This document shows positions 1 to 10,043 of a DNA stretch of 64,000 nt, piece by piece. The stretch's first letter is position 1, and every line of letters starts with the position of its first letter. Position numbers and translations under genes: made by a program. The stretch is from Morinoia aosen (lineage: Eukaryota; Arthropoda; Malacostraca; Amphipoda; Talitridae). The stretch covers positions 82,577,130 through 82,641,129 of the forward strand of contig CM059567.1 in the NCBI GenBank assembly GCA_030386875.1, in the 5' to 3' direction. The notes under the pieces were generated by a model. That model saw only the letters and a program-made list of their open reading frames with translations, was not told the origin of the DNA and did not search any database.

Positions 1-389
1 TGTTCTGAAGCCAAAGTTTGCGGCTGCTCGACTGATGCCAGTCAGTTGCGTTAGGACCTTCATACAGTGCACTTGTCTACGAGCAGGCCAATAAAGCTGC
101 TGTTGCCTGATGCTCGTAAGTCGCCTTTTCTGTGCTTAAGGAATCCAGTGCCTCTTTTATTTGTCGTAGCTTAGGGTGTTTTGCCGGGGTGCTTAGTCGG
201 CGGGAGTGTTACGATCTCGTGTAGAGAGACGGCTACCGCAAGACATGCCTCGAGTCGGTTAATGTCATACTTCCGTTTTAAATATAATCATTGTTACTTA
301 TCCGTGCCGCACCTTAACCTAGTATCTGGGCCTAGCTATTTAGCCTGAGTAGCTAACCCTTGCCTGGTCGGCATCCTGACGGGTCGGCT
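1..389. other. Unassigned sequence at left edge
   Basis: I see no open frame, RNA gene or repeat boundary that I can support here. An AATAAA hexamer occurs near position 89, but nothing ties it to a transcript. Confidence 0.3.
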
Positions 390-395
390 TCCTAG

Positions 396-713
396 GGGGG
401 AGACAAAGAACAGGCGGTTCTCACTACAGACTCACGTTTAACGTGTGCAGGGAGCCAAAGTCGACTGACAGAGCCTCCGGCGCCGGTGACAAACGAGCCA
501 GTGGTGAGTGGCTCCTCCCTGGCTGTGCTGCCGGAGCGCGCGTCTGTTTCCCCGCTGCTCGCTCCCACCATTACCGGCGGCGGCGCTGCTGCTGGTGCCG
601 CCACCTCCACTGCCCCCGCTGCCAAATCATCATCGCACTCTTCATCTTGCTGTCTCTTCGGGAATATTCTGAAGGCGAGCCTCAAGGGCACTAACACCAC
701 CTTTAACGTTTAG
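396..713 (+). other. GC-rich possible terminal coding exon
   Basis: This GC-rich block stands out from its AT-rich surroundings. The + frame read at position 486 stays open from just after a TAG at 393-395 to a TAA at 711-713. It encodes an Ala/Ser/Thr/Pro/Gly-rich stretch, then a Ser-rich segment and a Cys-Cys-Leu-Phe motif, and ends in Thr-Thr-Phe-Asn-Val. The last residues fit a loose class II PDZ-binding pattern. It could be the last coding exon of a + strand gene lying to the left, but the possible acceptor near 393-395 has only a weak pyrimidine tract. A good donor-like GGTGAGT lies near 502-508, which would suit a different exon model. The family is not recognised, and the opposite strand is also open, as expected for GC-rich DNA. 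Confidence 0.22.
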
Positions 714-715
714 TG

Positions 716-3119
716 CGACAACGATTCTTTTCAGTGTTTATTATTGTGGGCGTGGGAATGATTTTTTGGTAAATTGGTCAACATTTTTCTTCAATCTCTA
801 ACTAAATTCATTGTCCGAAATTCGACTGGACTTGGTTAGCTCAACATAACATACTAAAGTGCTCTCATCCTGGGTCATTTGACCCATCATGGTTGGAGTG
901 ATTTGCTTCGGAAAGGGAGAAGTCGTAAAATGTACAAGGCAATCAGTGTTCAACAATGTGTCGATGGTCTCTACTTGCAGTGTGGGGCTGCTATTGTGTT
1001 TCAAAAAAGTCATTCACTCCGATTACTGTCTTCGCTGCTCATAGCGATAGCAATATCGACGAATACACGGAACAGGCCCGTGAAACATTTTTTTAGTTGT
1101 CAGTATTTACTATTTACTGAATACCCAAAGTGATACGTAGTAATTTTTGTTTTAAAATGGTAAACAATACCTGAAACTTTTAGTATGCGTTTCATCGATA
1201 TTAGTTCTAAAGATTTCTCGGGTGCACACAAATTTTGCTGCTGCATCGCTCTTAACGCGACGCAATTGATTGCGAGTGCTAAGTGCTGCCCTGCTTTTCA
1301 GTTGACTTCCCTTCTACCACGGGAGATTAGAGCAATTTTTCTGCGTCTTTATGTTGTGTTGTTGAACAGTTCTTGGTTGTGTTTCCTATTATTTTTTCTT
1401 ATCAGTATTTTGTTGGGCGCGTTTGCGTGCATCTTGAACGCTTAAGTTGCTGCTTGTTGCAGTCGGTAAGATGTGTTTGTTGAGTACATAATCATGTGAA
1501 CCATTTCTGTGATATATCGACGTGCATGTATTTATTGTTTTTTTTTGAAGAAAACTAATAATCCACTAGTTTGATTTTGGTGCCTTGTGTTATTTTAGGT
1601 ATAAATTGGCTTGTTATTTTCATTTTTATTTGTAGTTTTCTTCTTTGTCGAGTTTGCCATTGTTCAGGCTTACTAGCCATTTCGTAGCGAGGAATTTCCG
1701 TCTAAGCTATTGCGAACGGCGGCCAACTGGATGCCGTGCCTGATCAAATCCACGCATGGTTGAGCGTTGAATCACAGCTGCGCTACACACGATAACGACT
1801 TCAAATAACAAGGCAATAACCGTGGATGCAATGCTAGCCTCATATTTGTTAGTAGCAATAGCAGCAGCAGCTATCGCGCAAACATTTATGCTACCATTTA
1901 ATGCGTAAGCAAAAATTAGTCTAGTGATATTCAAATAGATTTAAGCTCAATAACATCTCGAACTTTTGCCTGCATGAGCCTTACTCGGCTTGTGAACTTG
2001 CAGCCTTGCGCGCTTTTGCCATCACTTGAATTAGGGCGCGTCGTGTTATTCACTTAGGTGAATAATGGTTGTCATTTTTCGAAGGTAGCTATTACGTTTA
2101 CGACTCTCTCATTTATATGAAATACTTCAGGTATATTGCCAGTGTTAGAATGTTAGAATCTTTGCCTCTTCCTCAGCCGCGTGCATCATAAACTTTATTT
2201 CTGGCAGAGTGGGGTTGTGTTGCTACATAGGCAACCAGTTTTCTAGAATAATGTTCACCAAGGTTCATGGAAAGAATGACTGGAAACCACCTCAAAATTT
2301 AAATAACATTCCGTATTACAAATTGAAATATTTTTCACGTTGACCTGCCTTAGGGTGACTTCAAATAGAACTTTGTTGTGCTTGAGAGGATGCAGCTATT
2401 TCGGTAGTTAATATGGGTGGCGGAAAGTTGATTTATGTCGTACGGATATGCTTAGGTTCTTCCTTGCCACGTTGTTTGCAGGCTTCAAAGCCTTGCACAT
2501 GCTGTCGTTTTAGGTAGGGGTGCACTGTCATGCTTAAAATACCTGAGGCCTAAGCCTTGTTCTTTTTCTGGGAATCATTTCGATAATTATTTCCATTCCA
2601 TAATTGTACCTTAGTCTTGTTGCAAGCCAATTATCATCACGATGAACCTCCAGATCTGACGAGTTTTTTCGTGGCCAACATTTTTCAAAGAGTCCTTTTT
2701 TGTTCAGCTTGGTATCCCAAGAAATCGTTTTGAGATGCTATAAATCACTCCAGTTCTTAAACGCTTCCTGTTATCATGGAAATCTATAGTTAATAAAAGT
2801 TTAAATATCATGATTTAAAAAAAATTAAACTAAATGGGGATTTTTTTCAGGGTGCTGATTAAAATTCTCTTAGCGATCTCATTGATGTGCTCTTAAACAT
2901 TTAAGTTTGTTTCAAGTTGGAGTTGGGCGCAGGTAATCTTCATGTGTTCTGCTGGCTGATAGGGCCAATGGGTGAGTCTTATAAGAAACGTGATTTTGTC
3001 TTCATTCCAATGAGAAATATCGGTTGACTGTCCAGTATGTGCTTAAAGTGTATACCATTTAAAATTGTTATAATCTTTTTCACAGACAGGATAAGGACAG
3101 AACTTGTATTCCCAGTCTA
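716..3119. other. Unassigned AT-rich stretch
   Basis: About 2.4 kb without a frame longer than roughly 90 codons and without recognisable protein similarity, RNA gene or clear repeat ends. It may be intergenic DNA or a 3' UTR or intron of the neighbouring possible exon. Confidence 0.3.
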
Positions 3120-3214
3120 ACTTTTTCGCCGCCTGCATGCATATTTTCCGCCGCCCAAGTTATTAAATCGCTTAGGCGGCGGAAAACAAGTGTGCTCCTG
3201 TGAGGCGAAAAAGT
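3120..3214. mobile_element. Short inverted-repeat MITE with TA target duplication
   Basis: A 95 bp element has perfect 11 bp terminal inverted repeats (ACTTTTTCGCC at 3120-3130, its complement at 3204-3214). A second internal inverted pair (TTTTCCGCCGCC and GGCGGCGGAAAA) lets it fold into a compound hairpin. TA dinucleotides at 3118-3119 and 3215-3216 look like a target duplication, as in Tc1/mariner-type elements. It has no coding capacity. Confidence 0.6.
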
Positions 3215-3216
3215 TA

Positions 3217-3720
3217 TACTGGGTTATTGGTAAGTAGAAACGTTAATTTTTCATTCTGATTTTACTTCACTGAACGTACGATTCAAAATGCCCGCCACGA
3301 GCTGCGATACATTTCAACATGTGCGCTCAGAAACTCTTCTTCCCGGATCTTCCTTTATTAATGTCTCGCACAATAAACTGGGATTGCCATTTTTGAAAAT
3401 TTCTCTGAATCGTTATTTTTTTAGGTTTGAATCGGTATTCAGAGAAGAATTTCCTCAGAGTCTCATAGATGGATCCAATTTTCGTGATTTCTTCGATGAC
3501 GAACTTGCGTTGTTGATAAGTCATTTGTGCCATGTTTGCTGATTACGCTAATTTTATCTCATGCACCCTAGATGTTCATGCTCATTTGGAGGGGATACCA
3601 GATGCATAAGAAATAATTACATTCTGTCCTTTCGGATGTTCTATGTCCAGTCTCCTATTTCATATACTTAACAAGTTATTGGAATTTTAATAAGAACACA
3701 TTTTTAGCAACCACCCTGTA
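3217..3720 (-). mobile_element. Internally deleted mariner-type element
   Basis: The ends are imperfect inverted repeats: TACTGGGTTATTGGTA at 3217-3232 against TACAGGGTGGTTGCTA read inward from 3720. TA dinucleotides flank the element at 3215-3216 and 3721-3722. Inside, the minus strand carries only the N-terminal helix-turn-helix part of a transposase joined to a C-terminal tail, so the catalytic middle is gone. At 504 bp it is a non-autonomous derivative that kept both coding ends. It directly abuts the preceding MITE and shares the TA between them. Confidence 0.6.
3268..3533 (-). pseudogene. Mariner/DUF4817-like transposase remnant (N and C ends fused)
   Basis: The minus-strand frame starts at 3533 with Met-Ala-Gln-Met-Thr and a Gln-Gln-Arg-Lys-Phe motif, followed by a helix-turn-helix-like region of about 65 residues. 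This resembles the DNA-binding domain of insect mariner-like or DUF4817 transposases. After Lys-Gly-Arg-Ser-Gly the frame stops near 3327. Just beyond it the sequence encodes Cys-Ile-Ala-Ala-Arg-Gly-Gly-His-Phe-Glu, which resembles the C-terminal tail of such transposases. No DDE catalytic region remains. The family assignment rests on motif memory only. Confidence 0.5.
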
Positions 3721-3794
3721 TAATGCCGGAAACCGTATATGCAGTTTTTATTCTATTCTTTCCACCAACTTGATTCTAACTTATATGGATGAAT

Positions 3795-4056
3795 AGAAAT
3801 TAGCGCCCCCTAGAGAAAGATGCGAGGCCCCGAGCTTAGGATTATGTAGGCTTGTTATTATTGAAATGGATTAGGTTTTTTGTTTGGTTATGACCCGATT
3901 TTTTTTTCAGTTCACTGCTGTCGTTTTTTCAGCACTTATTACCTCCTTCAATAGTTGTCTTGCTGTATCTGTGCGTAAGGTGTGGGGGCACGCTGTACGC
4001 TTAGATTTCCCGTTCCCTAAATTTCATATGAAATGGAGCCTTCTTCTTTTTTAGGA
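3795..4056 (-). repeat. Interspersed repeat family A, copy 1
   Basis: Read on the minus strand this matches five other stretches in the window (4690-4990, 14724-14960, 16553-16850, 24645-24690, 46486-46610). Shared landmarks are a CCATTT-TATG block near one end, a central stretch resembling CAGTGAACYGAAAAAA, and AAGGCCTAC followed by a GAGCTYGGGGCC block. No open frame or family name is evident. Confidence 0.6.
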
Positions 4057-4689
4057 ACAACTTTGTTGCATATTGGGAAGCCTAAATTAACATCTAATAT
4101 AATATAATTGGTTTATTTTTATTTTGAGATTTTCCAAGTCTGTGGAATAGTTTGTTTCGTCTCTCTCCTCTGTGAAGATAAAAAGACCAGCAAAATTAAC
4201 TCCTTGTTTTCTGTACCAAGAATCTCTGAACATCACAGAAAACAGTCGTATAACTTGGAACAGATAATAATCAGCTATTCTTGCAATACTTATCCGCTCC
4301 TATGGCCTTGGTGACAGAATAGTAAGACTACAAGAATTAGCTTAGTAGGTAATACATCCTTGTAGAGGGCTGAATAGTATGTTTCGTTGTTTCTTGGAGA
4401 TGACACTTCTGCTGAGTGTTTTGAAATTCCTGAGCTCCACTCGACATGAGGTACTGACAATCTGTGGGCACTGCTGTAGAATATTGCTCTGCGTGGTATC
4501 TCTGACGGTTAGTTGCGGGGACATCATTACCTGTGGCAGAGGTATTTTCTGTGCTTGTAATAAGCCTCCATGTCTTGTATTTTCTTTTTTTGACACTATG
4601 GCAATGAAAGCTGGATATGATCGTTTTTGTTTGGTTGTATGGTCGCATACGGTGTAATATTAAGATTGGTCATCACTCCCCTAAGGGGG

Positions 4690-4990
4690 AGACAACTATT
4701 ATGTCTGAGAATTAGCACTCCCAGGAGGAAAATGTGGGGGCCCGAGCTCAGAGTTTGGTAGGCCTTCTTTTTGTTAAAATTAAATGGTTCTGTCATGCTA
4801 AGGACCATCTTTTTTTTCGGTTCACTGCTGTCCTGTTTTTCAGCACCTACTACTTTCTTCTCTGACTTTGATCTAGTTTCATAATTTTCTTTCTCCACTT
4901 ACTGTTTCTATGTCCTTTCTGCATGGATTCCGCGTTCCCCTAACTCCATACTAAATGGTACCTTCCTCTCTTTGAATCGCCGATGTGGCG
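4690..4990 (-). repeat. Interspersed repeat family A, copy 2
   Basis: One of the most complete copies. On the minus strand it runs from GAGAGGAAGGTACCATTTAG through GGGAACGCGGAATC and AAAACAGGACAGCAGTGAAC to GCTCGGGCCCCCACATTTTC. It lies about 0.6 kb from copy 1 in the same orientation. Open frames inside it are incidental. Confidence 0.65.
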
Positions 4991-6787
4991 GATAGGGAGG
5001 CTGAAACTTATTAATAATCTAAGATTGGTCATTTGCGTATGTCTCAGGAGCGCGTAGTTAACAACGAAATGCAAAAATAATGTATGCATTGCATTCAAGT
5101 CTATTAACACGTCTGCAGGCTCGCTTCGCTCACAGCCCGGCGACCTCTCAGGCTTCACCTACTGTCGGGTTGTGACCGATGACCTTTTGGCGCTCTTAAA
5201 AAATTGTATCGTTTATTCCCGTTATTTCTTAAGTGTCAAATTTTGTGGGCTTGAAAGTTTGGTAGCTCGTTTTGTAAGATCAATGACATTCGCCTTAGCT
5301 CATTATCTTTCAGGTTTCATGAATGGATTTGGTATCTGGATATGGTGAAAATTGTTGACTTCTCCCAGCGCATGAATTTCATTCTGAAGCATTTCTCATA
5401 ATTATAGAAATTGCGATTCCTTAGTGAGAGTTAATTTCGTAATTTTTTGTTTAAAAGCGGGGTACTTTTCCATATTATTTTGTAATTATTTGCGTTCCAA
5501 GTCGATCACCTTAGATGATCGTTGTACCTAATGGCATGACAACATTGAATAACTTCAATAATAAATTATATAGAATGTTTGTAGTTTCTGCTTCTAGGTA
5601 ATTATTGAATGTAATGTGGAATAGAAACAGGAGGAAGAAAGGCTCGGTTTTCATCTGGTCGCTTTGGGTGAGAAGAAGTTCTCAACCGTTTGCCATGTGG
5701 TGATGAGATAATTTTCATTACAATGTGTGAACTTAAAAAAAGATAGCATAGGTGATGCAGTCCCCTCTCGGACACAATTATGAAATTCTAAACAAATAAT
5801 GAATGCCGAGTCTGTTACTCTTAGTGCTTCACGCTCCACTTCCATTTCACTGATTAGGCCAAAAGGTGGGCTTTCAGTTTTGTGTTGGCGCAGTGTGGAT
5901 CATCTTTTTCAGCATATGGGTAGCCTGAGGGTTTCATACGCGTGCAATTTCCTCCTTGTCATGTATGACGTACTACGTGGCTCATACAGCTTGAAGCCGT
6001 ATCGAGGTTTTCTTCCCTGTATGTACAGCCTATCACTACTGGTGTAACTCATTTCTTGAATATTCACTACTCCTTTATATTACCAATCTTGCATGCAGCA
6101 ACATTCGCTAGGAGCAACTGAAGGCAGCGAGTTGCTTTAGGAAATTTGATTTATTCTCTCGTGATGAAAGCCATTTTCAAGGCTCAGTCCACATGTGTAG
6201 GTTCGAATGGTGGGCGTAAGGTGGAGATGGTATACGGTTAAACTGACTGTAAAACACTCTGACTGTGAAACACTTTCTTGTTGAGTGTCCCCGGTATGCT
6301 ACTACCAGGAATGTGCGTTTCCCGAGACTGCGAATTCCTGATGAGGATGTAATGATCGGAATGCTCAAGGGAATCAAGCGTTCAGCTTTCAGTGTGACAG
6401 CACTTGAAAAATGTTCCTAGAGTAGTGCAACTTGATACCTGAAATTTAACCAGAAGAACAGCAGTCTAAGCAAGGAACTTCTTCACGTCTGAGATTTGGA
6501 TGACTAAACCACAATATGGCAGGGCGCGCTGCGTAGATGCCTCTGGGGATTACAGCGTGGGTAAGGCGCTCCCGGCCATAAATGGGTGGGCAGCTAAAAT
6601 CCCCTACGGGTTTTTGGCTGTCCTCTGCTTGCGGCTTTTGCGTGGCTCTGTGGATGATCTTTCAAAGAACAGCTGGGACCTTTATGTGATGACTATAGCA
6701 ATGGTGTAGGTGGCAATTGGAATGGCTTTTATGATGGCTGTTGCTGTGTTTCCGTTATGTTAATTGTGACAAGCATTGAATAACGAT
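4991..6787. other. Unassigned stretch
   Basis: About 1.8 kb with only short frames (under 85 codons) and no recognised gene, RNA or repeat. A short segment near 6177-6377 is open on the minus strand but resembles nothing I know. Confidence 0.3.
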
Positions 6788-7054
6788 TACTAAAGGGCCG
6801 TTTACACTAGGGGACATTTCGGCCGTGAGGCGCGACACGTGTGTACGAGGCTCATATTTGTGTGTGTTTATACTAAGTTTCCTGATCGATCTGATCGAAT
6901 TCGTAATGCGCGACTCTCAAGAGCCTCGTAACTACCGTGGCGAGTAGGAAAATTCGTATAAATGCACACAAATATGAGTCTCAGTGGTGAGCCTCGTATA
7001 CACGTATCGCGCCTCACGGCCGAAATGTCCCCTAGTGTAAACGGCCCTTTAGTA
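6788..7054. mobile_element. Foldback MITE with long terminal inverted repeats
   Basis: The ends form a long, nearly perfect inverted repeat: left ACTAAAGGGCCGTTTACACT at 6789-6808, with its exact complement ending at 7053. The arms extend inward through GGGGACATTTCGGCCGTGAGGCGCGA and then become imperfect around a short loop. Palindromic flanks hide the exact target duplication (TA or a 3 bp TWA type). No coding capacity. The GGGCCGTTTACAC-type end suggests a PIF/Harbinger or related MITE, but the superfamily is uncertain. Confidence 0.75.
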
Positions 7055-7152
7055 TGTTTTTGCTGAAGTGATGCTAAGCTTGTATTCTTGAACTGTGAGA
7101 CCTATGGTGCGATATAGTACGAATTGCTGAAGCGCCAGCAAATCTATGTTAA

Positions 7153-10043
7153 CACTACTATCGGTTAATCTGTCTTTTTTTCTGTCCTCTAATTTCAGTT
7201 GGATATATTGTACAGATACAAGTTACAATCTTGGCACAGGTTCATTGCGACTCGTCTGGGTAGTAAATAATCTCGCCGAAATGAACTTCGTCAGATTCTG
7301 GTGAAAAGGACTTTTATTTGTAAAATTATGTAGCTTATTGATGTGGAAAGTGGAAGATATAGAATTAGTCGTTACACTTTTGGGAAAGTAAAAGGCAACT
7401 TTCAACTTGGCTCTGTGAGGTGAAACTGCTTCGATTTTCAAATGATGGAAGCATTTCATTCATGAGAATTTTTCCCCCTTTTTTATTCATATTTATTTCT
7501 CCTGCTCGTTGGAGTACTTTATCTTTGTTTGAAACTCGCGTGCGTAACGTGGACATGTATTGAACTTTTAAGTGAATTGCTCCAACTCCCCTGAATGGAA
7601 TCAACCGTAGTTGGCTCCGTTTACCCGTCTGAGGCCACTTGTGTGGCAGTGATTTCTCAGCTATGCAGTCCGTGTTCGAAATGATGCTTTTTGAACTGTT
7701 GCACGATAGTTCCGAGAAGGTTGCGTTGTGCCATCATGGTCATCTGCTGAGCCGCTTGGAACTCGGGTGTCATGGAAGGTCGCGGCACAATTTTTCTCTT
7801 AGACTCATGTGCCATCCTCGTCAGAGTCAGCAATGATTATAGCGTTGCAGTCTCTCTCTCACTTTCGCGGTACACGTACGAAGTTTATTTTCAAATTTAT
7901 TCCGGCGATTACATCATTACTATTCTGCGTCTTGAGTACTTCAAAGCTTTTCTATAGAATCTTCTATTTAGATTTCCCTTTAATCCATCGTTGGTGAATT
8001 TAATTATTCGCTGCTATCTTGTGAGTTTATGTTTCTATCCTAATTACACTGCACGTTGTTTCATGCTTTCGTGCGTTGCAAACATCAATAGTGAAAATGA
8101 AATTATTAGCGTAAGCATCTTAAAAAGTGATGTTCTTCATGTTCGTTGAAATACATTGGCGTAGTGTCATCAAAATCTGGAAAGTATTCTTGTTAATTTA
8201 ATAAAATGTCCATTTCATTTGAATAGGTTAATAATACTGATTTCCACCGAGATAATCGTGTTATGAACAAAAAACTACAATGAACGGAAATCTAAGTTTG
8301 TAATCGGCGTTTTGCGCATTGAAGTACGCTATTCTTAACTTATCATTGGAGTACAACGTTGCCAAATTCGCAGAATTGTTCCCTGCAAATTCCAAGAACA
8401 TACTTTCTTTCTTCTGTGGCCGAACAGCGGCTTCGAACTTTCTCGTCACTCAATATTTCTCCTAGATATCCATCAGTAGTTTTAGCCAGAGTATGCCTTC
8501 TCTAGTAGAATAAATTTGTAGAATAGAATGATCGTGTCATTTTCCTTGAATAATTCATTATTATAGGCACGAAAGGCACTAAAATAATTTTTACTGCTGC
8601 AAAGCCAAAAATAGACTGAAATAGTTGCTGTTGCATACCAACGACGAGGTCAACGAATGAAGAGACGTCCCTTGAATGAGGCTTTGAGCTCTTCGCCCTC
8701 ACTTGAAGTGTCCACGTCGTGTCTAAATCTCAAAAAGTCGTAGTGGCGGAAATCTGCCGAAGTTTTTCATGCTTTTCGGGCCAGCATTCCTAATAATATA
8801 TTGGTACTCGGGTTAGACCTGGTCATTCAGCTTTCTGGAATGTTTCTTCTCTATCCAATCTATTCAGACTTAGGTAGATAGAATGGATCTTCAACTTTTT
8901 CATATGCATAATCAGACGTGCTTACAACTACGACTGTCAGCGATATTTTATTGTCGTATTTCGTTCTACGTTTTCAAACGCGACGACTCTCCCGTCGCTG
9001 TTTAATGAAACATTCGAGAGACCAGGTTCGCAGACTGTTTTTGTAAGTACGCGAGACAGAACTTCATACTTCGAGAAAACAAACTCGCAGTTGAAACTTG
9101 ACACGTGGTTTGTAAGCATCAACTGATGGAAAATTCCTGGAAGAACGAGTTTATCATTAAATATTCAGCTCATTTTTTTAAGGCTTGGAGTGCAAAAATT
9201 TAATGGTTTAGGGAAAATTTCCTAGGTAAAGTTGTCAGTGCCTTGAAATATTAGTGAAATTATCCAAGTGTGGGTTGTTTTTTGCTTATACGAGCGCCTA
9301 CTTTAGTTAAAAAAATCATGTATTCTCAAAGCTTTTAGCTTGGCTAGGGAAACTTTCGACATTAGTTTTTGAATTTATGAAATCATTGATCATGTACAAG
9401 TTTTTGCCTGAACTTATCAAAAAATGAACGAAGGTTAGAAAAAACTTGCTTAAGATAAAAAGAAAGGTTATTGAGGTTGTTGCTTGGCCCTGTGGCGTGA
9501 ACTTAAGAGGTAATCATGGGTAATTTATGTAAGCAGGCTTCTGGAATATCAAAAAAATACTTTCATTAATGCTGCTAATTTCTCATATTTCCTGATTTCC
9601 TTCAAGACATTCCCTCACCAGTGAAATTACTTTAAAATGGTGTTCGATATCCTAAACTAGAAACACTAGCCATCTTGGACACTGGAGTCCCGTCAGTACT
9701 TAACCCTTCAACGCCCAAGTGGACTGAACGGTCCTCTTTCAAAAATGACAATAATATATTGTATTTCTTATTCAATTTGTTCACTAATGTGTCCTTTGAA
9801 CTTCACTGCCGAGTGGCAGTGCCTTCCCCATCTTGATAACAGTGACTACCTAATGCCAGTGTCGGTTTAGTGATAGTGGTTGTGATAACGGTAATATGAG
9901 TATAAAAATGTGGGCGTTAAAGGGTCAAACCGGACTCTCGGTCGATTTTCCATTCAAACGAGTTTGCTTCCTTTCCCAGATTGTTCAATTAGGGTTAACT
10001 TATACGAAAACTTAAACACTCTTGAGATTATTAGGAGGATTAA
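7153..10043. repeat. Tandem duplication, copy 1 (2891 bp)
   Basis: This unit is followed directly by a second copy at 10044-12933. I count about six base differences, including G/A at 7766 versus 10657, CG/TA at 8305-8306 versus 11196-11197, G/T at 9187 versus 12078, one base deleted near 12157, and G/T at 9821 versus 12711. TTAA occurs at all three junctions (7149-7152, 10040-10043, 12930-12933), as expected for a duplication at a 4 bp microhomology. The unit has no recognised gene and holds one piggyBac-type MITE. Confidence 0.95.
9704..9924. mobile_element. piggyBac-type MITE in duplication copy 1
   Basis: A 221 bp element starts CCCTTCAACGCCCA and ends TGGGCGTTAAAGGG, so its termini are inverted repeats. 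It is preceded by TTAA (9700-9703) and followed by TCAA (9925-9928), a target site with one mutated base. CCC ends and a TTAA target fit the piggyBac superfamily. It has no transposase frame. Confidence 0.6.

Noticed and set aside
7149..10043. The 2.89 kb unit as a TTAA-target transposon
   Set aside because: Although TTAA lies at every junction, the unit's ends are not inverted repeats and there is no transposase. Microhomology-driven tandem duplication explains the pattern.
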